Source of the DNA: Microthyrium microscopicum
Taxonomy: Eukaryota; Ascomycota; Dothideomycetes; Microthyriales; Microthyriaceae
Length of the DNA stretch: 64,000 nt
Direction of reading: 5' to 3'
NCBI GenBank assembly: GCA_010405405.1
Contig: MU004232.1
Location: 2,707,262-2,771,261 of the forward strand
The notes beneath the pieces were generated by a model, which was not told the origin of the DNA, did not search any database, and was given only the letters and a program-made list of their open reading frames with translations. The position numbers and the translations under genes were made by a program. This document shows, one piece after another, positions 27,901-40,600 of the stretch. The number at the start of each line of letters is the position of its first letter. Position 1 is the first letter of the stretch.

Positions 27901-30900
27901 TTACTTTATAATTTTTAGAAAAGTTTTATAGTTTATATTATAAAAGTAATTAAAATTAATCTATAGTTTAAATTAAACGTAATAATCTAGAACTATTTTA
28001 ACTAATTTATCTTTATTAAGTACTTCTAGTACTAGAGATATTTATTATTAGTATTATATATACTTTATATATTGCCTTAATATCTAGGATAAGTTAAATT
28101 AGGTTCTTTCTAGCTACCCTTAGGTTTTTTAAGGCTTTATTAATCTTACTAGTAATTTAGTTAAAAAGACATAGAATATAGTAATACTAGGCGGTAAGCT
28201 TTACTATAAAGTTAGCTATTATACTTATTCCTTTTATCTTATTAACTCTTCTTAGAATGTTCTATAAAGAGAATTTTATATTAATAGATTTCTTATACTT
28301 TAGAACTATAATAAGTCTTAAATTAATTTATTTAAACTTATAGTTATTAACGATTTAGATTAAGTATATACTTAATATTCTTATTATAACTCTTTAGTAT
28401 ATTATAATATTTTAAATATAGTTTTTCTTCCTAGATAAAGACCTTTGCTTACTAAGAATAAATATATATTTTATAATTTGTATTTAATTCTAAGTTTAAG
28501 AAATATTTAATAATAAATAGAAAGTAGTTCTATAACTAATATTGCTTTAATATAGAGACTTCGTATAGAAGTATTAGATTCGTAATAACTCTTCTTCTAT
28601 AAATATTCTAAATAGTAGCTATCTTATAATAACTAAGCTACTAATAATTTAGTAAGAGAAGGTATTAGAGCTTAAGATAGCTATATATCTTAAATAACTA
28701 CTATTACTATAATATTATAGAATCCTATTTAGGATATACTTATAAAATAATACTAACTAATATAGTAGGCATTAGCTATAGTATTAGCTATACTTATATT
28801 AAAATTTAAACCTACTCTTGCTCTATATATTAGTATTAAGCATTAATACTTAAATTTATTTTCCTTTAGTACCTTATAGTTAGTAGGAGTTAGTATCCTA
28901 ATAAATTCGCTAATAAAGTACTTTATAATAATTTTAAGATCTCTATCATCTTTAATATAAACTAATAATTTTAGGTAATACTAAGTCTTAGTTTAGAACT
29001 ATAAAGTTCTTTTAGTACTACGTATTTAGTAAATTACAAGCTTTAAATACTAGGAGAGTACTAAATAGATCTTATTAATATAACCATACTTATTACTAGT
29101 TATAAGATCTATATTATACTTAGTAATATATAAGTAGGCGTAAACTTTTATTTAATTTTAAAGATATTTAGTACTTTTTTATTACTAATTTTATAGCTTT
29201 ACTTTTAGAGCATTATAATTTAGTAATAAATAACTCTCTTATTAAACTTTAGATATAATATAATAAGGTAATAATTAGAATATAGATAAGATAATAAAAT
29301 AATTTCTTTTATTTTTTTAGTTATATATCATAAAGTTCTTATATTACTAGTCTAATTATATACTCTTATTATTATCTTTAGAATATAGATTAACCTTTTT
29401 TTCTTCTTTTCTTTTCTAGGAATACTACTTAAGTATCTTCTAACGTTAATATTAATCGCTTAAGGTTCATCTTAGCTTAACTTCTTATTATCCTTTACTT
29501 AGTAGTATTAGGCAGCTTTATAAAATTAATCTAAGAGTTAAGCAATTTATTTAATAGTTACGTTAGTAGTTTAATAGCTTTAGGTAAAATACTTTTATAT
29601 AACTTAACTACTTTATTAATATAAAGCTATTTAATACTACTTTTGCAACCTTTATAGCTAGTAGCCTTAAAGATAGTAGTTAAACTAACTTTCACGTTTA
29701 CTAATTAGTATAGAATTTCATAGTTCTTATTTAGAAAAAACTTAGGTATTACCTTATATAAATTATAAATATAGGTATATATACTTAGAAGCCTAATTAT
29801 AATATATTCTTTAGTCTTTTAGTATTTTATCTTTTAGGCGCTAATTAAGGCTAATAATATATTAGCCTCTAACTAGTTTTTAGGGTCTCTTAATACCTCT
29901 ATTATTTCCTTATTATAATTTTCATTAGGAGATAAAAAGAAGGTAAATTAACAACTTATAGGAGGTACGCTATTTAATTAATAGGTACTACTTAAGTTAT
30001 ATAAATTAAGAAACGTATAATTATTAGGTATCTATAGTTTTAGCTAAGGAAAGTTATTACTAGTATACTATAAATTATTCTCTTTGCCTTACTAAAGAAA
30101 CATTAACTAATATAATACGTTAAGAAGCTTTCTTCTAAGAGTTAGAACTAATTTAGGTAGATACTAATTATAAAAGAAGACTAAAGTTTTTAAATCTAGC
30201 TATTAGTTACAAAAATAATAATAGCAAATAATATTTTATTACTTAGAATTAAAGTAGCTTATAACTAATAAAGCTTAAGCTATATTAAGCTTATACTTAT
30301 AAGAAAGCTAAACTTTATTTAGCTCTAGTATATTTAGAACGATAATAGTATAGTAGCTTAGCTAAAAAGAGAACAATTTATAAATCTTTATACTATAAAC
30401 TAACTTAAAATCCTTAAGGAGCATACATATTTTTTAGTAAGCTATATATAATATAGTATATTTATAGACCTTAAGAGCTATTATTATATTAACATATTAA
30501 CTATTTACCTTAGTAATATTATTAATAGTAATATTAGTTTATATCTAGTTATTAGAGTAGAACTTTATAATCTTTACTTTTAAAAAGTTAATAGTACTTA
30601 GTAAATATATTATATTTATAGATTAATTAGCTATCCTTAAAAGAATACAACTAGGATACTTAGCTTAGAAAAAGATTAGTTAGAAGTAATATAAAGTAGC
30701 GCAACGTACTAAAAGGGCTAATCTTAATAAAATAACGTATAGCTATAACTTTAAGAGAAAGACTTAAGATTACTAAGATAAGATTAGTAAGGCATAATCT
30801 ATAAGGAATAAAATTCTATAGATAGTATTTACTATTTAAAGAGTAGTATAGATATAAGGGCTATAAAGTTTAGGACTAATTTTATATAATTACTTAATAT

Positions 30901-32631
30901 TTAATACTAGTAGGTACTAAGTAGTTTCTAATTCTTTATTCTAGTCTAGATAATATAGAAGTAAGAGATCCTTATACTAGTATATTTTCTTAACTATAAT
31001 TATAGACTATAGTAGATTTATAAATTATTTAGAATAAGTTTTGCTCTATATAATTAGAGGCTAGTATAGGTGCTTAAGAAAGTATAGGTATTAGTAATTA
31101 AAGTAAGAGTATAAGGTACTTTATAGCTAAATATCTCTCCTTTATATTTAATACTAATATTATTTTTAGAATAATTATTAATGTATTTTTATTTTCATCT
31201 TTAAGTTTAGAAAGAATTATCGTAATTTAGCTAGCATTGTTATTTATACTATACTTTAGTAGTATAAAGCTATATTTATATATAACTATATTTAGGGACT
31301 AGATATTTATAGTAGTTATATAGCTTTACATATTAGGATTAGTTAGGTTTACTATATCTACTATTATAACTTTAGATATAGTATATATTATAATTTTATA
31401 AAATATTTTAAAATACTTAGCTGTTTTTAATAACCTAAAATTAGCTAGCTTAATATATATTAGATAGTAAGAGTAGATAAGAATATTATTAGGCTTAATA
31501 TCTTAATAATATATTAGTAGTTCCTAAAAATAAAGATATACTAAAGCTTCTAGATTTTAGTAGAGCAAAGGGCTAATCTCGTAATCTAATAGCTTCTTTC
31601 CTTTTAAACTATTATAAGGTATATACTCTAGAATTAGTTAGGGACTTAGGGCCTTAATTACTAATATAAGGTAATATATATATAGCTTAGTATTAGGTTA
31701 GTAGCTATTAGTATTATTAAATTATTTACTTATATAGTCTAGATTCTTTATTAGTAATATCTCCTTTCTAAGTATTATATTCTAGTTTAGGCTCTAAAAG
31801 TTATAATACTACTTAAAAGTATAGATTACTCTAGTACTAATATCTTAGAGACGCATAATAGTAGAACTAGTAGTCTTTCTTAGCTTTTCTATCTATAGTA
31901 GAATTAACTATTATATAGGAGTATAACTATTGCTAGGCGCTACTATTAAAATAGTGCTTTAGACTCTAAGAGCTACTAAAGATAGCTAATTAATAACCTT
32001 ACTATAGTATTTATTAATAGCGTTTTAATAGAGATCTTAAGACGCATACTTTTAGACAATAATCTAGAATTTTAGATTACTATAAAGATAAAGAATAATA
32101 GTCTTAGTAGCGTCTAAGATTTTATTTCTACTAATAATCTAGGTAAACTATTAGTATTTAGCTTCTACTATTAATTAGTATTTATACTTATTTAGTAGAT
32201 TATATATAATAGTTATATTATACTTTAAATAATCTTATACGAATAACTATTACTAATTATTAAAGGCAATATAGTAGTAGTAGTTACTAATAGATCTAAG
32301 CATTTTAGGTAAGATAATATTATAGGTCTCTACGTTACGTCTAAGAGTAATTCCTAGGTAGCTTTTTAGCTTATAGCTAAATCTTAGCGTAAGGCCTTTA
32401 CTATAGAACTAAGGCGAAAGATTATTATTAAAGTTACTATTATTAAGAGAAATAGTTATTACTTTGCTAGTAGGCTTTAGTAAAGTAGATAAGCTTTATA
32501 GTAAAGGGTTATATTAACTTTTATTCTTTAAGCGTCGTACTATTTCTTTAGTAAGATTACATTTAGTATTTCTATTTTAATAAGGGAATAGATATATAAA
32601 GACGTCTTCTATTATAACTAGAAATTAGGCT

Positions 32632-32647
32632 AGGAAAGAAAAAGAAG
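32632..32647 (+). repeat. Purine-only tract, 16 bases
   Basis: A continuous A/G run starting AGGAAAG and ending AAAGAAG, followed by TTT. It lies in a purine-rich neighbourhood extending to about 32,675. It is compatible with a surviving polypurine tract of a retrotransposon, but no adjoining long terminal repeat was detected. Confidence 0.3.
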
Positions 32648-35600
32648 TTTAAGTAAGAGAAGTTAAGAGGAAAGAACATAACGCGCTTAATAACTAAATA
32701 CGTTTATATTTTAGGTTTTTAAGTACTTAGTATAAGAGCAATATAGTATTCTAAGCGCTATTCTTAATAATTAAGTATTAGGATTTAACTTAAAGAAATA
32801 AGCTATATAATAGTCTATTTAGCATTAATAGTAAGATATAATAATATAGATATATAAAGAATTAGATAGAGTTAATATATTTTATTTAGACTTTATAATA
32901 ATCCTTAATAATTCTACTAGAAGTTACTTAGAGTCTAATATTTAGTATATAAAGATAAAGGATAGAAGTAAGAACTAGTTATAATAATTAACTTAGATTT
33001 TTATTAGTTAGTAGGCTAACGTACTAAAGACTTATTCTTTTAATTAGTATTATCTCTACGTATAATTTATAGTAGCAATAATATTATATAAACCTTTTAG
33101 GGGGCCTATAGTTAATTCTATGTATTTAAGCATACGTAATAGAATTTAGAGAATAAGAGAATATAATAGACTAATAAATAATGCTCTATATTTCGCTATA
33201 GATTATATATCTTAATAATTAAAGTATATTAAGATCTAGCCTATTTTTATACCTTTAGACATAGTCTGCATTAGTAAGTCTATATAGTATTAAGGACTAC
33301 GAGTTAGTAATTTAGCTATTAGTAAGATATAGCTATAAAAGTTAGGGCTATAAGTTTAAGTAAGGAAGTTGCTTATATAATACTAAAGTACTAAAATCTA
33401 CTATATTAACGTTATAACTCTTAGGTACGTAATTTTAACTACTTTAACTAAAGTTCTTCTTATTTACTTAGAGTCGTAAATCTCTAAAGTAATAGCATTA
33501 TATATTAACTTAGATCTATTATTTATTTAAGATCTTACTACTTATAGTAATGCTTAACTTAATAACTATTTATAATAGTATAGAAGGCTAGTTCTCTCTT
33601 ACTTTTATTAAGTATATTCTACTAAGATATAGATTAGACTAGTAAGAGTTAAAAATCTAGATAAAATATTAACTAAGCTTCTTTAAAGGCTATAGTAAGT
33701 TAAAACCCTAAATCTTCTCTTCTATACTTATAATTATATACTTAGAAAACAAGTAAAGTAACTATATATTACTACCCTTTCTTTTTTAGTTAACTTAGAC
33801 GAAGTTAATACCTAGTTATAGAATCCATCCCTAACTAAAGATTAGTTATACTTTTAAGTACCTTTTTTAGCATTAACTTCTTCTAAGTATAATAATTAAG
33901 AACAATATATTAAGAACCTTTAATATAAGATAAAGTATTATAATAGGCTTATTAAAGCTAGCAGCTAACTTTTATATCTATTTACTCTACTAGAGTATAT
34001 TATTAGAGACTCTATAGAGTACTACGAGATTATTACTTATTAGTAAAGTAAAACTTATAAAATAGGTAAATAAAGATTATTTAGCTAGTAATAAGAAAAG
34101 TAGAATAACTTTTAGAAACTATAATAATTTACAAGGAGGTAGAGTTCTTATAAATACTAGCGAAATAACTAGTAGAAAATATATTTAGCTAAGAATTAGT
34201 TACTTATAGATATATAGTAAATAAAAGTATCTACTTAGGCTACTAAGAATAAATAAGAGTATACTTAGATATAACTTTAGAAAGTATTTAGTAGTAAGCT
34301 TATAGTATATATCTTAGGTTCTAACTTAGAATAATATAAATTATAAGAATAGTTTCTTAAGCATTAAGAACTTATAGAGGATTAAGATAATTTCCTTTTA
34401 TATATTATAGCGTTAAAAGAATAACTAAAAAGGTATAGATTTATAGTTTTATTTAAGCTCTCTAAGTAGCTATATAATTAGGATAAGTTAATAAACTAGA
34501 TTAAGTATCTTAGCTATTAGTACTAGTAGTATAACTAACGTTTTAAGACTTATCACTACTATTAGAGAAGATATAAAAAAGCTTAAAATGCGCTTTTAGA
34601 AGCGAAAGTCCTTTATTATAAAGAGACAAAAGAGTCTATTTATTACATAGGGTTATTATTAAAATATACTAATTAAAGACAAATAGCTTAGGAGGGCTAA
34701 GAATACGTAATATTAGCTATAGTATTAGTAAAAAGCTAACGATTTAAGATAAGACCTAAAGTCCCACCCTATTAGAAGTTATAGCTCTTTAAAGCTTAAT
34801 ATATACTAGATATAGAAACAAAGAGATATAAGTTAATTAAAACTCATAACTACTATATCTCTTAATTTATTTAATAGGCAAAGTCTTATTAAGTAGCTAA
34901 GTAAGAGAAAAAAGGCTAATATATCTATATATAATAAATAGTTTGCTAAATTCTTCTTATTAAGTAGAAACTAGAGGATAATAATATCTTCTATTATAAA
35001 GGCGATAGGCAAGGATCTAAGCAGGGCCTATTAGCAGATATTAAAGAGGAGCTATAACCTCTTAACTATAATAGACTTATAAAATAGCTAAAGTATAACA
35101 GCGAGCCTAAAAAACTTAATAAGTAATTTAAACTAAATTTATATAATCTTGTTGCTGTAATATATAATATTTATTATAGCTTATAGGTATTAATAAGAAT
35201 AAAATTAGTATAGAAGGCAAAAACTTCTTTTAAATAACTCTTAAGTAATTCTAATTAGCCTCGTCATAGTACTAGAATAGTATAATAAAATCTATAAGTA
35301 AATATAAGAATAGTAAAAACGTAAATACCTCTATAAAAGCTTTTATACTTAATACTAACAAAGTAACCTTCTTCTTAGAGATTACTATTAAGTAATATAA
35401 AGAAGGCTAATAAGAGATTAAGCCGTAGGTACTATAGTATAAATTCTAAAGAAGTAATTAGTATAAAATTATAAATATTCTTATATACTTCTACTTTTAT
35501 TATATACTATTACTTCCTAAATTAAAAAGCTTATATATTTAATAGAGTATCTTTAGCTAATTAATAGTCTACTACACGTCTAGAGAGAAGGATAACTTAT

Positions 35601-36213
35601 TCTATAAAAACTATTAGTTAATATTATCTTAGAGTATATGTCTACATTTTAGAAGAATATATTCTTATCTCTAGCTAAATATTATTAAGTAGTTTTATAA
35701 TAAAGATAGTTACACTTAGTCTCTACCTAACTTCTATTTATAATTACTTCTCTTACTCTAACGTAACTTTAGAAACTACTTTATAGTATATTAATATATC
35801 TAGAGAATTAAGGATATTTATAGATATTCTATATAAGGTATAGCTTACTTTTATTATTAAGTAGAATTATAAGAGCTAAGTCTTATAATATAGGAATTTA
35901 AGTTAGGTAACTACGTATATAGAAATTATATAGAAGTTATTAGTAAGCTTTTTAAAATTATAAAACTAATAGAAGAAAAGATTACGCCTTAGGATAGAGA
36001 ACCTAAATATAAGCCTAAAGATAATAGATAAAAACTATTTACTTTATATTCCATAATTTAAATTATAGTTAATATAGTTACTAAGTAGCATTTATTAGTA
36101 GTTTTTTCTAAATAAAAATAAAGAGTAATAGCTACTTCTTATAAAATAATAGTTAATAGCTATTCTTAACTACTTATAATAGTATACTAAGGTAAGACGA
36201 CTTAGATAATATA

Positions 36214-36233
36214 TAGCCTATATATATAGGCTA
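36214..36233. repeat. Perfect 20-base palindrome with a TATA core
   Basis: Ten-base arms, each with TAGCCTATAT at its outer end, are exact reverse complements with no loop. The central eight bases are alternating T and A, which are common by chance in this A+T-rich DNA; the flanking TAGCC/GGCTA arms are less so. No function is inferred. Confidence 0.35.
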
Positions 36234-37404
36234 GACTTATATATATAAAGTATCCTTATACTAAAAGCTATACCTAGCGAATCTCCCTACTCTTAATATA
36301 AAAAGGCTAGTAATTCTTAGTTTAATTTACTTAATTTACTTTTAGAACTATCCTCTAAGTACTTACGCTAAATATTCTTTTTTAAACTATAATAAAAACT
36401 ATATTCTAAGTACTCTATTATAAGCTATATCTAATATAGCTTTCTTTACTATAGGCTTAGGTTATTTTTCTATAAACTTACTAGTAAGATACTTTATTAA
36501 TAGTAATTAGGGCCCTAAGCTTATATCTCTTAGGCCTTAGAATTTAAGACTAGAGAGACTATATATATTTCTTTCTAAGTAGAAGAGAGAGTAAGGATAG
36601 TAATAAGTAAAAGCAATTAGAACTTAGGAAAGAAAGAGTTTATATACTACGTTTAGTTTAGTTAGAGTAATAAACATTTTATAGAAGAATCTCTTATATA
36701 ATATATAAAGAGTACTTCTTTATTAAAGTTAGATAGGTATTAACTAGTCTAGATAAGGAGTTATATCTATATATTTTGCTTTAAAGTAAATAAGAATATA
36801 AATTATTAATATAGGAATAAAGATATTAAAATAATTTTATAATTAAATTTTATTTTATTCTATATAGAAAGAACTTTTATTAACTACTTACTTATTAAGG
36901 CTAGTTAAAAATAGAATCTATTAAAGTAATACTAATTATATATATTCTTAAGAAATAGTCTAGTAGCTACTACTAATACATTAAGCTTACGCTTATAATT
37001 ACCTTATAGTTATATATATTATAGTCTTTACTATTATTCTTATTAGTAGCCTAAAAGGTTTTATTAAAATCTATAGATAATATAATTAATAATCTTGTAT
37101 ATTTAAGTAAGAAATATATATAACTTTAAAACGTAAGGTTTATATAATAGCTTAATTAAATCTTTCCTATATATATTTTATAACTTATAGCTTTATCCTT
37201 CTTATTATAGTATAAGGTATTATTAGATACTACTAATTAGTCCTTAAGTACTACTAGTTAGTAGCTTAAGAATACGCTTCTACTAGTTTTCATTAAGAGT
37301 AAAGAGTAAGTACCACCTAGACGTCTATAGAATCTTAATATTAAGGTAGAATCTCTAAGGGCTATTAAACGTAATAGGCTAGAGTTTAAGTTCTTTTAAA
37401 GTTT

Positions 37405-37567
37405 ATCTTCTTAATAAGTAACGTTTATTATATAAGATACTACTTAAAGTTTCTAATTCTTTAAAGTAGATTTACTCTTAGTACTTTTCTAAAACTTATC
37501 TTACTAATAAGTAATATTCATTATATAAGCTACTATTTTAATATTCCTATTTATTAAAGTAGATTTA
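37405..37567. repeat. Degenerate two-copy tandem repeat, period 93 bp
   Basis: Copy one (37405-37474) and copy two (37498-37567) align over 70 bases without a gap, with about 56 identities by hand count. Shared landmarks are TAATAAGTAA near the start, ATTATATAAG in the middle and TTAAAGTAGATTTA at the end. Differences include C/T and G/A changes expected of independent RIP and also transversions, so the copies had diverged beyond RIP. The 93-base period equals 31 codons. No third copy was found immediately on either side. Confidence 0.55.
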
Positions 37568-37642
37568 ATTTTAATATATATTTATATATTAGGTATTTAT
37601 AATGTCTTCTTAACTATTATAGTAAAGTTAGTAGGATTAAGT

Positions 37643-37658
37643 AAAAAGAGAGAAGAAA
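37643..37658 (+). repeat. Purine-only tract, 16 bases
   Basis: An A/G-only run of the form AAAAAGAGAGAAGAAA, bounded by T on both sides. It lies 76 bases after the second copy of the 93-base tandem repeat. Like the other purine tracts, it cannot be altered by CpA-directed mutation. Confidence 0.3.
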
Positions 37659-40600
37659 TAAGGCTTAAAAGAATAGATTATAAACTTAAATCTCTTTAGA
37701 TTATAGTTAAGTATCTATCTAGGTAAGTAAATATTATAGTATTTTTATATACTAACTTACTTAATAACTTTATACTTAATTTAATATTAAGAAAGACCCT
37801 AAACTTTTTAATAGTTTATAATTTATATTATAGAATTAGATATATTCTAACTAGCTATTAGCTAGGGTATCTAGCTTTATTAAGTAAGCATCATAGCTAA
37901 TTATAGGCCTATTTTTACCTTATCTAAAGCAAAAAGTAATTTAAATGTCTCTAAAGCTAACCTACTTTAATATTCCTTACTTAGGCTAATTTTTATTTTC
38001 TATAATATAAGAACTTCTTAGTTAAAAAGCGTACTACTCTAATGTTAGTCTATACGTAACTCTACTATTAAAGAAGCTACTTCCTAGATAATCTATGTCT
38101 AGCAAATTTATAATCTTTTATAGATAGTCGTTATATTATCCTTTTAAGTAATCTCTTAAAGCCTAATTTACTAGGATTATATAAGTAATAAGCATTTTTC
38201 CTTTTAAAGAATTATTTATAATAACCTAGGAAATATAGTTTTAGTATAGATTAAAGAGCTAAGAAACTAATCTTTTACGCCTACGTCTATATAAAAAGAT
38301 TAGATTTTTATTATTATCATTCTATCTATTTATATAGCTAACATAGAGCCTATTTAGGTACCTATATAGTACGTATAGTTTTCTATAGATACTCTTAGTT
38401 TAAAGCTAGTAATTAGTATATAGCTAATATAGTATTTCCTTAAGGTTTAAATTAGCCTTTTATAACTAAAATTAGTAAGTTACTAAAAATAATAAGGCAG
38501 TAGAAATATAATATAGTATACTAATAAAGGCTAACTCTAACTTTAACATACTACTAGCTAGAGAGGTTAAGGTATAAGAGTATATTAGTAATACTAAGGC
38601 CTCCATCCCTATAGGCTATAGCAACTAGCTTATTAATATAACCTTATCTATCTTACTTAAATAAGGTAAAAAATCTAAGCTACTAGTAAGAGTACTATAG
38701 AAAATTATAGTTATTAATATAATACTATTAGTACTTAGCTTACTACTTAACTTACTAATTTTCTTAACTATTAGCTAGCTCTTACAAGGTTAGAAATCTA
38801 TATATATTATTTCTATACGCTATTTTTTATAAGCTTTATCTTAAGAGATATAATCTACGCCTATAAACTATACTACTTTCCTAATAATCTATATATATAG
38901 CTAGCTTACTAATATAGATCTAAGTATAATTCTTCTAATAGCTACTCTAAAGAGAATAAGTAAAATACATATAAACTCTACTATATTACTAATATTAGTA
39001 AAGCGTAACCCCTTTAAAGGATAGAAGAGAGCTATAAGATAAAGTATAAGCTAATGCGTGTTATTTAGTAATAGTAAAGCGTTCTATATAGATAGATTTA
39101 CAACTATCTAAGCTTAATAGTAGCATAATTATAACGTTCGTTATTAAATAGGTAAGCTATATTTCCTTAAAATTCTTTTTTATTTTATACTACTTTTATA
39201 TATAACTATTAACCTTTTTTATTAGCCTTAACGTCTAAATCTCGTCTCAAAATATTATTAAGACTTTTATTCTAAGTAGATATTATAATATAGATTAATA
39301 AAAAGTAGAAGGTACTTAGTCTAGAGAGAACTTCTAAAGTTAGTTTTCTTCTATACGTTATACTTTAGACTATTAGATTATAAAGATAATAGTAGAAATT
39401 ATATCTATATTTTTTTAAAGTTAAAGGTTTTTTATAGCTTAACTAAAGTAAATAGTAAAATAATACAAGAGACTATAACTATCGCTAAGCTACTTTGCTT
39501 TTCTCTACTCTAATTAGTATAGATTTTATAGAATTTTATATAGTAATAATTACGCTATTAATAAAGTTAGTAAGTAGCCTTTAGTACTAAGCTTAAGTCT
39601 CTTCTTTTAAAGCGTTATCTATTTAACTATTTCCCTTAAAATAATAATTATAAATCGCCTTAAGAGATTAATAACTTAGATAAACTATTTATTCTTTATA
39701 AACTTTAGAATAGTTAGATTATAACGTAAGGCTTTATAATCTTTAGTATAGTTTAGGTTACCTTAGTATTAAAGAGAAATAACCTTACTAGTTATAGGGG
39801 GCTTATTTATACCTAGTTAATAGTGAAAATTAACTTAGAATCCTATAAAAATAAGCTATATAATTTCGCGTATATATATAGGCTAATTTTTAACTTATAG
39901 AAGGTATAAAGTTTAGATATAGTAATAGTATATTACTAGTAAATAATTAACGCTAATCTAAATAAGCAATAATTAATATCCTAGTAATCTCTATTTACTA
40001 TTTACTATCTATTAATAATTAGATAATAATCCCTATTTAGACTAAAGTATATTATTCTACTTGCTATGGTATAGAATACTTAACCTATTATAACTAAAAG
40101 TTTCTACGTATTTAGTAATATAAATTCTAGGGAATAGATAATAAAAAGCTAGTAATATATTAGAGAAGATTAGTTCTAATTTATTTTAGACTTTACTACT
40201 TTCTTAGTTTTATAATAACTACTTTTATATTAACCTTCTTTACTAAAATGCTATCTACTACTACAAGAAATTTTATTAAGCTACTTTCTACTCTTTATTA
40301 GCTATATTATATCTTTATATTAGAGTTTTTATAGTATAAAGAAGTTACTCTTAGCATATATAATTTTATAAAGTATATCTTAGTAGGCTAGCAACCTAAC
40401 TTATCTTATAAGCAATTTAATAAGGTTAATATAGAGTTTATAATTAAATAGTACTATACTTAGTAGTATATATTAGAGGAAATCTCTTACTTACGCGAAT
40501 TTAACGTCTTAGTTAAATAGTATTAAATTAAATTATAATAGAATCTATATAATAGTTATATAATTAATAATAAAGAAAGAAACATTCTTAGCTTTAGTTA

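Noticed and set aside
35990-36600. A possible decayed RecQ/Tlh-like helicase on the plus strand, suggested by short hydrophobic blocks, a GKTT string and spacing when stops are read as glutamine
   Set aside because: Neither a Walker A motif in the right place nor a DExH box can be derived by C-to-T/G-to-A changes at CpA. The resemblance is loose and easy to over-read.
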